From positions 1 to 14,377 of the forward strand of contig DVGM01000039.1 in the NCBI GenBank assembly GCA_018712705.1: a stretch of DNA of 14,377 bases, given 5' to 3'. This stretch comes from Aphodousia faecalis. Its GTDB lineage: Bacteria; Pseudomonadota; Gammaproteobacteria; Burkholderiales; Burkholderiaceae_F. Position 1 is the stretch's first letter, and each line of letters starts with the position of its first letter. The notes beneath the pieces are model-generated. The model was not told the origin of the DNA. It was given only the letters and a program-made list of their open reading frames with translations, and did not search any database. Positions 1-7,055 of the stretch are shown one piece after another. Made by a program: the position numbers and the translations under genes.

Positions 1-195
1 CTGACGCCTTATCTGTACTATTTTTAAATGCCTTCTGACAATCAATCGCTGACATTTGAGATTTTTCCTATCTAGAATTTCTTTTCGTATCGTTAACACA
101 TCCTACTCGATTTCAGTATGATGATCACTCATTGATTGAAGGCTGAATCGACTCGTTGACGTGTCTTCGAAGAGATATTTCTAATTTAATAAATT
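1..195. other. Intergenic leader upstream of the DUF3426 gene
   Basis: This is AT-rich non-coding sequence before the first gene. On the plus strand the first bases read as a short open tail in two frames, stopping at 25-27 (TAA) and 34-36 (TGA), so the 3' end of an upstream plus-strand gene may lie at the edge, but nothing in those few residues is recognisable. A TTGACG hexamer sits at 156-161, with only weak AT-rich -10 candidates at poor spacing after it, so I do not call a promoter. No strong Shine-Dalgarno precedes the ATG at 196. Confidence 0.4.
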
Positions 196-1164
196 ATGAC
201 GGTTTACATTACTCGCTGCCCAGCCTGCCAACAGGCCTTTAAAATCACTGAGAACATTCTGCAGGCCAAAAACGGTCAGGTTCGCTGTGGCTTTTGCCAA
301 AACGTATTTAATGCCCGAGAACATCTCTATAAGTCCATTGATTTGGAAGGAAGTTTAAACCGTATTGAACGCGAAGCCGAGGTCGAACGTCAAGGCATTG
401 CCAACATGAAATCCTTGGCCGACCAACTCAAAGGCTTTGATTCCGTCGATGACAACCAGGGATTGGTCTGGGTGAGAATCGAACCCAGAAATGGCCCCGA
501 AAGGCTCGACATTATCAATGGACCGAGCATTGAAGTGATCTCGCATCCGGCTCCTAATCAAAATCTGAGCGATGATGAAAGCGAAGATGAAGACTCCGAA
601 ATACAAGAAGAGTCGACAAAGGCTCGTTCCTCGAAGACATGGCTTTGGGCCATCATCGCCTTGGTGGCCATCATTGCTATTGCTTTGAAGGTTCTAGCTT
701 CCAACCAAAATGCTGTTTTGGACAAAATTCCTCAGGCTGAACCGCTTTTCGGTTTACTTTGCGACAAAATCACCTGCGAACCTCGTCGAACGGTCACACC
801 TTTAGATGCGCCGATTAAATCAGAGACGACTGAAGCAACACCCTCCAATCCTGCAACTTCTGTTGTTAACCAACCGGTGGCCGTTCTTTCACACAAATTA
901 CAGCAAATCGAAGGAAACCGTTACGCCATCTCCGTTGAACTGAAAAACAATACCGACAGCGCGCAAACCTATCCGATTCTCACCGTTGTTTTAAAAGGTG
1001 AAAAGGAAGACATCATTACCCGTCGTCGAATTGCTCCTCAGGAATATCTCAGCGATGCAAAGCAATCCATCGCGGCTCAAGCAACCGAAACGGTCACGCT
1101 TGCCTTTGATATGACCGATGGGGATCCTGCTACACTTTCGGTTGAAATTGATTCAATTAGTTAG
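196..1164 (+). CDS. Zinc-ribbon and DUF3426 domain membrane protein
   Basis: Probable bitopic inner-membrane protein of 322 residues, with a cytoplasmic zinc-ribbon and a C-terminal domain outside. The N-terminus carries a CPAC pair (C8, C11) and a CGFC pair (C31, C34), the spacing of the MJ0042/zinc_ribbon_4-5 family, so it probably binds one zinc ion. A strongly acidic linker (about 125-139) leads to one hydrophobic helix at about 148-167. The remainder (about 170-320) fits DUF3426, including a conserved-looking Cys pair at C189 and C194 and a beta-rich end. The biochemical role of this family is not established. In Burkholderiales such genes commonly sit beside a PfkB-type kinase, as here, and often downstream of prmA, which is not in the window. 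The start at 196 is fixed by the zinc-ribbon beginning at residue 8; its ribosome-binding site is weak. No alternative function is evident. Confidence 0.85.
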   Translation: MTVYITRCPACQQAFKITENILQAKNGQVRCGFCQNVFNAREHLYKSIDLEGSLNRIEREAEVERQGIANMKSLADQLKGFDSVDDNQGLVWVRIEPRNGPERLDIINGPSIEVISHPAPNQNLSDDESEDEDSEIQEESTKARSSKTWLWAIIALVAIIAIALKVLASNQNAVLDKIPQAEPLFGLLCDKITCEPRRTVTPLDAPIKSETTEATPSNPATSVVNQPVAVLSHKLQQIEGNRYAISVELKNNTDSAQTYPILTVVLKGEKEDIITRRRIAPQEYLSDAKQSIAAQATETVTLAFDMTDGDPATLSVEIDSIS

Positions 1165-1173
1165 TTTCTTTGC

Positions 1174-1200
1174 TTCCCGCCTCAGGCGGGAAAATTTTTT
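1174..1200 (+). terminator. Intrinsic terminator-like hairpin abutting the next start codon
   Basis: TTCCCGCC (1174-1181) and GGCGGGAA (1185-1192) form a perfect 8-bp stem with a 3-nt TCA loop. AA and six T residues (1195-1200) follow, and the ATG of the kinase gene is the very next base. The geometry is that of a rho-independent terminator for the DUF3426 gene. Its 3' arm holds the only purine-rich stretch close to the kinase start, so it could also act as an attenuator or hide the ribosome-binding site. On the minus strand no T-tract follows, so it should act in the plus direction only. Confidence 0.7.
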
Positions 1201-2145
1201 ATGAGCACTTTTATTTCCGGTTCCGTCGCATACGATACGATCTTGAGATTTGACGGCGTGTTTGCCGATCATCTGCTTGCGGGTAGCCTCAATACAATCA
1301 ATTTGACCTTTCAAACCCCCAACATGGGCAAACACTTTGGGGGATGCGCAGCTAACATTGCCTATAGTCTCAAAATGACCGGAGGTGAACCGCTCATCGT
1401 CACAACCGTCGGCAAAGATTCTCAGGATTACCTCAATCATCTGCAATCATTGGCAATCCGCACCGATGGCATCAAAATCATCAAAAACGCCTTTACCCCA
1501 CAGGCTTTTATCACCACTGACCGATTGGGCAATCAGATGACGGCCTTTCACGAAGGCGCCATGGCCTGGGCTGATCAGGCACTGCCAACAGAAAATGAAA
1601 AACTTGATTGGGCCATCGTCACTCCTACTGCCACGCCTGTGATGAAGGCTCACATTAACTATCTCAACGAACATCGCATTCCTACTATTTGGGACATGGG
1701 GCAAGCCAGCGCTTATCTAAGCGGTCAAGACATTGGGTGGTTTTTAGAACATGTTGACGTTCTGACACTTTCTTCGTACGAATGGGATGTACTCAAGCAG
1801 AAAACCGGTTTAGACATAAAATCCGTCGCGCAAAAACTTACCGCCACCATTATCACTAAGGGTGACAAAGGAGCTCTGCTATACGCTAATGGAGACTCTG
1901 ATTACTTCCCGGCTTTGACACTAAACGGTCCCACCTATCCTGTTGGTTGCGGAGATGCTTTTAGAGGCGGTCTTCTTAGAGGACTTACGCTACGATGGGA
2001 TTGGACAGATACCTTGCACCTGGCAACGCTAATGGGGGCTATTAAAGCTCAATCACCCGAGGCCCAAGGCTACTCTGTCACTACAGACGAAATTGCGCGC
2101 CGTTTCGAGCGCGCATTCGGTAAGACGGTTAATCTGAAAGACTAG
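1201..2145 (+). CDS. PfkB-family carbohydrate/nucleoside kinase
   Basis: Cytoplasmic ribokinase-fold kinase of 314 residues, a normal length for the family, which transfers ATP phosphate to a sugar or nucleoside hydroxyl. PfkB signature 1 is visible as GGCAANIAYSL (47-57). Signature 2 is YPVGCGDAFRGG (246-257) with the catalytic base D252 and the GCGD anion hole. TKGDKGALLY (219-228) forms part of the nucleotide site. The usual DTxGAGD reads YPVGCGD here, so the leading Asp-Thr is replaced. The GCGDAFR form and the N-terminus ISGSVAYDTI resemble adenosine-kinase-like members, but the substrate cannot be read from sequence. The start at 1201 matches where the first beta strand of the family begins, although no classical Shine-Dalgarno is present outside the hairpin at 1174-1192. 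Its stop codon shares the palindrome CTAG with the convergent yggT stop. Confidence 0.9.
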   Translation: MSTFISGSVAYDTILRFDGVFADHLLAGSLNTINLTFQTPNMGKHFGGCAANIAYSLKMTGGEPLIVTTVGKDSQDYLNHLQSLAIRTDGIKIIKNAFTPQAFITTDRLGNQMTAFHEGAMAWADQALPTENEKLDWAIVTPTATPVMKAHINYLNEHRIPTIWDMGQASAYLSGQDIGWFLEHVDVLTLSSYEWDVLKQKTGLDIKSVAQKLTATIITKGDKGALLYANGDSDYFPALTLNGPTYPVGCGDAFRGGLLRGLTLRWDWTDTLHLATLMGAIKAQSPEAQGYSVTTDEIARRFERAFGKTVNLKD

Positions 2146-2702
2146 AACCAAGCACTCACGAAGTAACCCTGCGAGAGCGGTGTTACCCAGTAGAGCAAAG
2201 CGTTGACAATCAGGAAAACAATAAGGGGCGACCAGTCAAGTCCAGCAATACGTGGCAAACGCGAGGAAATCGGGCCTAAGATCGGATTCATTAAACGCCA
2301 AACCATCCCATAGGCGGGAGAGGTCGGTTGAAGCCAGGACAGAATAACGAAAATAATGGTTCCCCACAGCACGAGTTCCAACACCCAACGCAACAATAAA
2401 AACACCGCACAGACGGGAACTCCCAACCAACTGATCGGCAAACCGGTGACCTGACGAGTCACGATCGCAACCACTGCCGCAATAATGAAGGCTGACAAAA
2501 CAGATGCCCATTCCCAACGTCTGCCCGGTTTAACCAAGCGGGAAACGGGAATAACCAACCAGTTAGTACCGAACCAGGCCAAACGAGCGATGGGATCGAA
2601 GATGGATAAGCGCTGATAAAAAATAAACGCACGAAGAATCAAGAGGCAACCGACAAAAGTGGTCACCATGTTGAAAAGAAATGCGATAAAACTGGCCATC
2701 AT
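2142..2702 (-). CDS. yggT: YggT family integral membrane protein
   Basis: Small inner-membrane protein of 186 residues with two YGGT repeats, each made of hydrophobic helices (about 5-27, 63-83, 93-123 and 158-173). The second repeat has the family pattern SWLQPTSPAYGMVWRLMNP followed by GLDWSPLIVF, typical of bacterial YggT and its YlmG relatives in plastids. Reported roles involve osmotic tolerance and membrane or division-related functions, and the molecular activity is unsettled. It is the last gene of the minus-strand operon. The upstream ampD stop and this start overlap as TAATG, which suggests translational coupling. A second ATG follows immediately (Met-Met), so the true start may be one codon later. 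Its 3' end meets the kinase stop, with no room for a terminator hairpin between the two genes. Confidence 0.92.
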   Translation of the reverse strand: MMASFIAFLFNMVTTFVGCLLILRAFIFYQRLSIFDPIARLAWFGTNWLVIPVSRLVKPGRRWEWASVLSAFIIAAVVAIVTRQVTGLPISWLGVPVCAVFLLLRWVLELVLWGTIIFVILSWLQPTSPAYGMVWRLMNPILGPISSRLPRIAGLDWSPLIVFLIVNALLYWVTPLSQGYFVSAWF

Positions 2703-3298
2703 TATTGTTTGTTAATGGATTGAATAGTCGAATATTTTAACTGTTTTGCGATTTCCGGTTCAAAAAAGACGCGCTTCCAGTCAAAATAGGGACCAGGGTC
2801 GGTTTTTCGATCCGGTGCAATATCGCTGTGCCCCGTAATGTACGCCAAATTTGGTTCAGCCTTAAACAAAGCCTCCAGTAGCTTCTGCAACGCTTCATAT
2901 TGCACAGATTCAAAAGGAACGAAATCCGATCCTTCCATCTCAATTCCTATGGAAAAATCGTTGCAACAGCTTTTTCCCTGAAAAATAGACCGACCAGCAT
3001 GCCATGCTCTCTTTTTGATACTGACAAACTGGTTAATCAGTCCCCGCCTGTCAATAAAAAAATGGGAAGAAACTTTTAATCCCCTGAGCGATTCGAATCC
3101 TTGGATATCGTTTTGAAGCAAATGACCCAAAAAAAGCGCTCTGACGTAACCCAAACCGAAAACGCCGGCCGGAAGAGAAATGTTATGCATGACGACGAGA
3201 TTAACCGTGGTATCGGCTTGTCTGTCATCAAAAAAGGGGCTTGGCTCACAAACCGTACCACTGCCCCTAATCCATCCTTCAGAATCAAAGCTGATCAT
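2702..3298 (-). CDS. ampD: 1,6-anhydro-N-acetylmuramyl-L-alanine amidase AmpD
   Basis: Cytoplasmic zinc amidase of 198 residues that cleaves the lactyl-Ala bond of anhydro-muropeptides during peptidoglycan recycling. In many proteobacteria its loss raises the inducer level for AmpR-controlled beta-lactamase. Zinc ligands of the Amidase_2 fold are visible as H38 (VMHNISLP), H157 (TGHSDIAPDRKTDPGP) and D167, with the catalytic Glu E120 (SIGIEMEG). KRAWHAG and CNDFSIG are AmpD hallmarks. There is no signal peptide, which separates it from the periplasmic AmiD type. An in-frame ATG at 3361 would add 21 residues lying inside the upstream gene. I prefer 3298 because it gives an ATGA overlap with the upstream stop, has an AAGG-type ribosome site about ten bases upstream, and matches the family's usual N-terminus and length of about 185-200. 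No ampR or beta-lactamase gene is nearby. Confidence 0.95.
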   Translation of the reverse strand: MISFDSEGWIRGSGTVCEPSPFFDDRQADTTVNLVVMHNISLPAGVFGLGYVRALFLGHLLQNDIQGFESLRGLKVSSHFFIDRRGLINQFVSIKKRAWHAGRSIFQGKSCCNDFSIGIEMEGSDFVPFESVQYEALQKLLEALFKAEPNLAYITGHSDIAPDRKTDPGPYFDWKRVFFEPEIAKQLKYSTIQSINKQ

Positions 3299-3534
3299 TC
3301 TGTTGAGCCTTTTGCTTTCTCTGCGCACTCGTGACTGCAGTACATCGTTCCATTTACCCACACACCGTCCACTTCAACAAAGTGCACGCCGCAAACCGGG
3401 CACTGAACCATCTTTTTGGATTCGGGCACTTTTCTTTCTGATTCCTTACGCTTAACCTGGGCCACTCGTTTCTTTTGCCAAAAAATAAAGATGAGCAATC
3501 CCAAAAGAACCCAAAAAAGAACTTTACCCAACAT
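3295..3534 (-). CDS. PP0621-like small membrane zinc-ribbon protein
   Basis: Protein of 79 residues with an N-terminal hydrophobic helix (about 3-19), a basic stretch (KKRVAQVKRKESERK) and a C-terminal metal-binding module. CPVCG (C45, C48) and YCSHEC (C66, C70, with H69) fit a single zinc site. This architecture is the PP0621 family found in beta- and gammaproteobacteria, usually beside ampD. The function is unknown; membrane anchoring with a cytoplasmic zinc module is inferred from the positive residues after the helix. The start has an AGGA ribosome site seven bases upstream that contains the stop codon of the preceding ccsA-like gene. Its own stop overlaps the ampD start as ATGA, so production of the two proteins is probably coupled. 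Confidence 0.85.
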   Translation of the reverse strand: MLGKVLFWVLLGLLIFIFWQKKRVAQVKRKESERKVPESKKMVQCPVCGVHFVEVDGVWVNGTMYCSHECAEKAKGSTE

Positions 3535-3543
3535 GGTTTTATC

Positions 3544-4362
3544 CTACTTCAAGACATCCAAAACAAAACGGTAGGCTAAAAAAGCGATGACCTGCAGGGC
3601 TACAGCTATCCAAAAAATAGTTAAAGCCTTACGGCTGCGCCACCCCAGAAGTTTTCTCCCTAATAACAAAATACCGAAAACGAGCCAACTTAAGATCGTC
3701 AGCACAGTCTTATGGTCAAAAGCCAAAAGGGCATCCAGATAGTGCACGGTAGACACCATGCCCGTGATGATGGTTAATGTCAGAACGACAAAACAGGCAA
3801 AAATGACTCGGAAAAGAATGCGCTCCATTGTCATAAGATTGGGCATGGAAGCGACGATACCTTCCGGTTCCTCCAAGGCTTCATGATTTTTGAGTCTGGA
3901 ATTCAAAATACTCATTAGAACGGCCTGGACAACACTCATCAGCATAAAGCTATAAGCCAAAAGGCCGAAAGCAATATGAAGCTTAAAGCCCATGGTCGAA
4001 CCAACAATCGGCTGAGCGTCTGAAGGAAATAAGAGCGGACTCCAAATCCCCAAACCAGCAATTAAAAGGACAATCCCATAAAGGGCATGGACGCGAGAAT
4101 AAAGCGCTCCGAAAAACAATATCAACGTGCTGAAAAAGCAAATAGCCGATATTGAATTACCGAAAGTCACCCAAATCGTCTGCGGTGCACAAAAAATAGA
4201 AGACTGTAAAACCCAAAAATGGGCAACAATGGCTGCTGCAATGACCGGCAAAGACCAAGTCGGCGCCTGATCTCCACGTTTTTTAAATGTGCTGACAATT
4301 TTTCCGCCCACAATCAGATAAAAAATTGACGCAACACCGTACAATATGATGTTTAAATCCAT
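3544..4362 (-). CDS. CcsA/YpjD-family inner-membrane protein
   Basis: Polytopic membrane protein of 272 residues with about eight hydrophobic helices. It belongs to the cytochrome c assembly superfamily (CcsA/HemX/YpjD, COG4137 type). Two His residues placed like the family's conserved ones are H129 (KLHIAFGLLAYS) and H217 (DHKTVLTILSW). The tryptophan-rich WWD heme-handling motif of true CcsA and CcmC/CcmF proteins is not visible, and the length matches E. coli YpjD (about 260). It may therefore not be a cytochrome c synthetase itself, and no other ccs or ccm gene is present. It is the first gene of the minus-strand operon, with AGGTGAG eight bases before the ATG. The divergent position opposite ffh is commonly seen in Burkholderiales. 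Confidence 0.85.
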   Translation of the reverse strand: MDLNIILYGVASIFYLIVGGKIVSTFKKRGDQAPTWSLPVIAAAIVAHFWVLQSSIFCAPQTIWVTFGNSISAICFFSTLILFFGALYSRVHALYGIVLLIAGLGIWSPLLFPSDAQPIVGSTMGFKLHIAFGLLAYSFMLMSVVQAVLMSILNSRLKNHEALEEPEGIVASMPNLMTMERILFRVIFACFVVLTLTIITGMVSTVHYLDALLAFDHKTVLTILSWLVFGILLLGRKLLGWRSRKALTIFWIAVALQVIAFLAYRFVLDVLK

Positions 4363-4374
4363 TTGACGAGCTCA

Positions 4375-4430
4375 CCTATCCGACACTGTCGCTGATATGT
4401 TTTTAACAGTGTCTCATTGTAAGGGATAGG
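4375..4430. promoter_or_regulatory. Two-part inverted repeat in the ccsA-like/ffh divergent region
   Basis: GACACTGT (4382-4389) pairs with ACAGTGTC (4406-4413) across 16 bases. Outside it, CCTATCC (4375-4381, directly adjacent) pairs with GGATAGG (4424-4430), ten bases further out on the right. The two arms are collinear, so the whole can fold into one interrupted hairpin or serve as a symmetric protein site. It lies between two divergent starts (4362 and 4473) in a 110-bp region that must hold both promoters. On the minus strand TTGACA (4438-4433) and TACAAT (4421-4416) are good hexamers but only 11 bp apart. No convincing ffh promoter pair is visible. A regulatory role is inference. Confidence 0.45.
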
Positions 4431-4472
4431 GCTGTCAATGTTGTGGTTATCTTCCTAATTTTTTGAAACGAA

Positions 4473-5882
4473 ATGCTCAATACATTAAGCCAACGCCTTT
4501 CGCGCGTCATTAAAACCATGCGCGGTCAGGCTCGTCTGACCGAAGAAAATACCCGCGATATGCTGCGTGAAGTTCGCATTGCACTGCTGGAAGCTGACGT
4601 TGCCTTGCCTGTAGTTCGCGAACTGATCGCGCGTATCAAAGCTAAAGCCATGAATGAGGAAGTCATTGGCAACCTCAATCCCGGACAGGCGCTCGTCGGT
4701 GTTGTGCAACGTGAACTAACCGATATCATCGGTGGCAGTCTCTCTGAAAAAGAAAAAGAGATTAATCTTGCTACTCAACCGCCTGCGGTTATTCTGCTCG
4801 CTGGCCTTCAGGGTGCAGGTAAAACGACTTCTGCCGGTAAACTTGCTCGTTTTTTAGTTAACGACAAAAAGAAAAAAGTCCTCACGGTCTCAACCGACGT
4901 GTACCGCCCCGCCGCAGCGGACCAATTGAAGGTGATTACAGAGCAAGCCGGAGCAGATAATTTTGCAATGGATGCGAACCAAAAACCGCTGACCATTGCC
5001 AAAGACGCCTTGGCGCATGCCAAACGCTACTTCTACGATGTTCTCATTGTGGATACGGCCGGGCGCTTATCCATCGATGAAGCAATGATGAATGAAGTGG
5101 CTGAGTTACATGATGAACTCAAGCCCTCAGAAACAATGTTCGTGGCTGACGCCATGTTGGGTCAGACAGCTGTTCAAGCCGCGCAGGCCTTTAACGAAAG
5201 ACTTTCGCTGACAGGCGTTATCCTCACGAAGCTTGATGGTGACAGCCGCGGTGGTGCCGCTTTGTCGGTGGCCTACACAACCGGTAAACCGATTAAATTT
5301 GTCGGTGTCTCTGAAAAAATCGATGGTCTGGAACCCTTTAATGCCGAAGGAATGGCAAGCCGCATCCTCGGCATGGGCGATATCGTCGCTTTGGTAAAAG
5401 ACGTCCAAAAAGCCATTGACGTCGAACAAACTCAAAAACTTGCCCAAAAGATGAAGGCGGGCAATAAGTTTGACCTCAACGACTTTAAGGCTCAATTAGC
5501 TCAAATGAAAAACATGGGGAGCTTTTCGGGTTTAATGGAAAAACTGCCTACACAATTTGCAGAGGCCGCTTCCAAAATTAACGATGACGATGCCCAGAAG
5601 GCCATTGCCAGAACCGAAGGCATTATCAACTCGATGACACCTTTCGAGCGCATGCACCCTGATATCATCAAGGCAAGCCGTAAACGCCGCATTGCCGCCG
5701 GCGCAGGAGTGCCCGTTCAGGAAGTCAACAAAATGCTCAAGCAGTTTGAACAGACGCAAACCATGATGAAAAGCATGCAAAAGGGCGGACTAGCAAAGAT
5801 GATGCGCGCCTTGGGCGGTTTGAATAAATTTGGTGGCGGCCTAGGCGGTCTGGGCGGTTTCGGCAACTTTGGCAGGCACTAA
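4473..5882 (+). CDS. ffh: Signal recognition particle protein Ffh
   Basis: SRP54 homologue of 469 residues. With 4.5S RNA and the receptor FtsY it delivers ribosomes translating inner-membrane proteins to SecYEG. The N domain is helical (about 1-90). The G domain shows GLQGAGKTTSAGKLA (P-loop, from 111), TDVYRPAAADQL (141-152), DTAGRL (194-199) and TKLDGDSRGG (252-261). The methionine-rich M domain follows (about 325-469), with SRKRRIAAGAGVPVQEVN (402-419) as the SRP-RNA binding segment and a glycine-rich end. The start context is weak (GAAACGAA), but the N-terminus MLNTLSQRLSRVIKTMRGQ matches the family. It leads a long run of plus-strand genes. A ribosome site for ruvC (GGCAGG) lies within its last codons, and ruvC begins 3 bases after its stop. 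Confidence 0.98.
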   Translation: MLNTLSQRLSRVIKTMRGQARLTEENTRDMLREVRIALLEADVALPVVRELIARIKAKAMNEEVIGNLNPGQALVGVVQRELTDIIGGSLSEKEKEINLATQPPAVILLAGLQGAGKTTSAGKLARFLVNDKKKKVLTVSTDVYRPAAADQLKVITEQAGADNFAMDANQKPLTIAKDALAHAKRYFYDVLIVDTAGRLSIDEAMMNEVAELHDELKPSETMFVADAMLGQTAVQAAQAFNERLSLTGVILTKLDGDSRGGAALSVAYTTGKPIKFVGVSEKIDGLEPFNAEGMASRILGMGDIVALVKDVQKAIDVEQTQKLAQKMKAGNKFDLNDFKAQLAQMKNMGSFSGLMEKLPTQFAEAASKINDDDAQKAIARTEGIINSMTPFERMHPDIIKASRKRRIAAGAGVPVQEVNKMLKQFEQTQTMMKSMQKGGLAKMMRALGGLNKFGGGLGGLGGFGNFGRH

Positions 5883-5885
5883 ACA

Positions 5886-6473
5886 GTGAGCGATTTTGTT
5901 CGAATCATGGGCGTTGACCCCGGACTTAATCACACGGGGTTTGGGGTCATTGATGTTTACGGCAACGAGTTGAAGTTCGTTACCGCCGGTGTCATTAATG
6001 TCCCCAAAGGAGAATTGGCTGAACGACTTCGTTTTATTTTTACGGAAGTCGGCAAAATCGCTCGTGAAACAACACCAAGTTTTGCAGCTTGCGAGAAAGT
6101 GTTTGTCAACATGAACCCATACACAACGCTTCTTTTAGGCCAAGCCAGAGGCGCGGCGTTGACGGCACTGGCAAACGAAGAACTCTTGGTGAACGAATTT
6201 ACGCCAACGGAAATCAAACAGGCGACTGTGGGCACAGGTCGAGCCAATAAAGCCCAGGTTCAAGCCATGATGTCCCGCATGCTGGGACTGCCGGAAAAAA
6301 TTCAAGCCGACGCGGCCGATGCTTTGGCATGCGCCGTTTGTGCGGCTCAGTCTTTTCGTATGATGGGAGCCATGCAGGCTCCTAAAACCAGTGCCGGCCA
6401 CGCCAGACGTCACTCTGGGGCTAAAAATCGGGCTGCTTGGGAAGTGCATTTAGGCTTAGCGAGGAAACCATAA
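5886..6473 (+). CDS. ruvC: Holliday junction resolvase RuvC
   Basis: Endonuclease of 195 residues that works as a dimer and cuts four-way junctions symmetrically, acting with the RuvAB branch-migration motor. The four acidic metal ligands are visible: D11 (MGVDPGLNHTGFG), E70 (ACEKVF), D142 and D145 (QADAADALACA). It begins with GTG at 5886. The next start, ATG at 5907, would remove the first beta strand (RIMGVD), so GTG is preferred. GGCAGG about ten bases upstream, inside ffh, serves as the ribosome site. The C-terminus is somewhat longer than E. coli RuvC (173), with a basic tail. Its stop is directly followed by the ruvA start with no spacer (TAAATG). Confidence 0.97.
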   Translation: MSDFVRIMGVDPGLNHTGFGVIDVYGNELKFVTAGVINVPKGELAERLRFIFTEVGKIARETTPSFAACEKVFVNMNPYTTLLLGQARGAALTALANEELLVNEFTPTEIKQATVGTGRANKAQVQAMMSRMLGLPEKIQADAADALACAVCAAQSFRMMGAMQAPKTSAGHARRHSGAKNRAAWEVHLGLARKP

Positions 6474-7043
6474 ATGATCGGACGCATTAAAGGACAATTG
6501 GCAGAGAGCAATCCTCCCCACATTCTTGTTGATGTGCACGGGGTAGGCTACGAGATTGATGTTCCAATGTCCACGTTCTATAACCTGCCGTCTATCGGCT
6601 CCGAAGTGACGCTATTGACACACATGGTCGTGCGCGAAGACGCGCAGCTGCTTTACGGTTTTCTCACCGCTGAGGAGCGAGAAACATTTAGGCAATTGCT
6701 AAAGGTATCAGGTATCGGCGCCAGAACGGCTCTGTCAATTCTCTCCGGCCTATCCGTGTCGGACTTGGTTAACGCTGTAGCCATGCAACAAGCTTCACTT
6801 CTTACCCGTGTTCCCGGGATCGGCAAAAAAACGGCAGAGCGTTTAATTTTAGAACTTAAAGACAAGTTGACCGGAACTCTTTCAACGGTCTCTACCGTTG
6901 CTCAAAATTCTGCGACTGCCGATATCATCAACGCATTAATTGGTTTGGGCTACAGTGAACGGGAAGCCACAATGGCAGTCAAGAAGCTACCGGAAGATAT
7001 TTCTGTTTCCGATGGTATCCGTATGGCCCTACAAAATATGTGA
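6474..7043 (+). CDS. ruvA: Holliday junction branch-migration subunit RuvA
   Basis: Junction-binding subunit of 189 residues that forms a tetramer on four-way DNA and loads RuvB rings. Domain I is an OB fold beginning MIGRIKGQL and running to about residue 63. Domain II carries two helix-hairpin-helix motifs, VSGIGARTAL (78-87) and VPGIGKKTAERL (113-124). A flexible linker (about 130-148) precedes domain III (ALIGLGYSEREA, 154-165), which contacts RuvB. The acidic pin is represented by REDAQLLYG (54-62). The length is close to the usual 190-205. It starts immediately at the ruvC stop, so translation is probably coupled. Confidence 0.97.
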   Translation: MIGRIKGQLAESNPPHILVDVHGVGYEIDVPMSTFYNLPSIGSEVTLLTHMVVREDAQLLYGFLTAEERETFRQLLKVSGIGARTALSILSGLSVSDLVNAVAMQQASLLTRVPGIGKKTAERLILELKDKLTGTLSTVSTVAQNSATADIINALIGLGYSEREATMAVKKLPEDISVSDGIRMALQNM

Positions 7044-7055
7044 GTATGATCCGTC

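Noticed and set aside
39..138. Inverted repeat CAATCAAT (39-46) and ATTGATTG (131-138)
   Set aside because: Eight AT-rich bases separated by 84 bases are expected by chance, and no further pairing supports a structure.
355..606. Minus-strand open frame with a hydrophobic start inside the DUF3426 gene
   Set aside because: It is the complement of the acidic linker and surrounding codons of a well-supported gene; no ribosome site or recognisable domain.
3299..3361. Longer AmpD with 21 extra N-terminal residues from ATG 3361
   Set aside because: The extension lies inside the PP0621-like gene, has no family counterpart, and the ATGA-coupled start at 3298 with a ribosome site explains the gene better.
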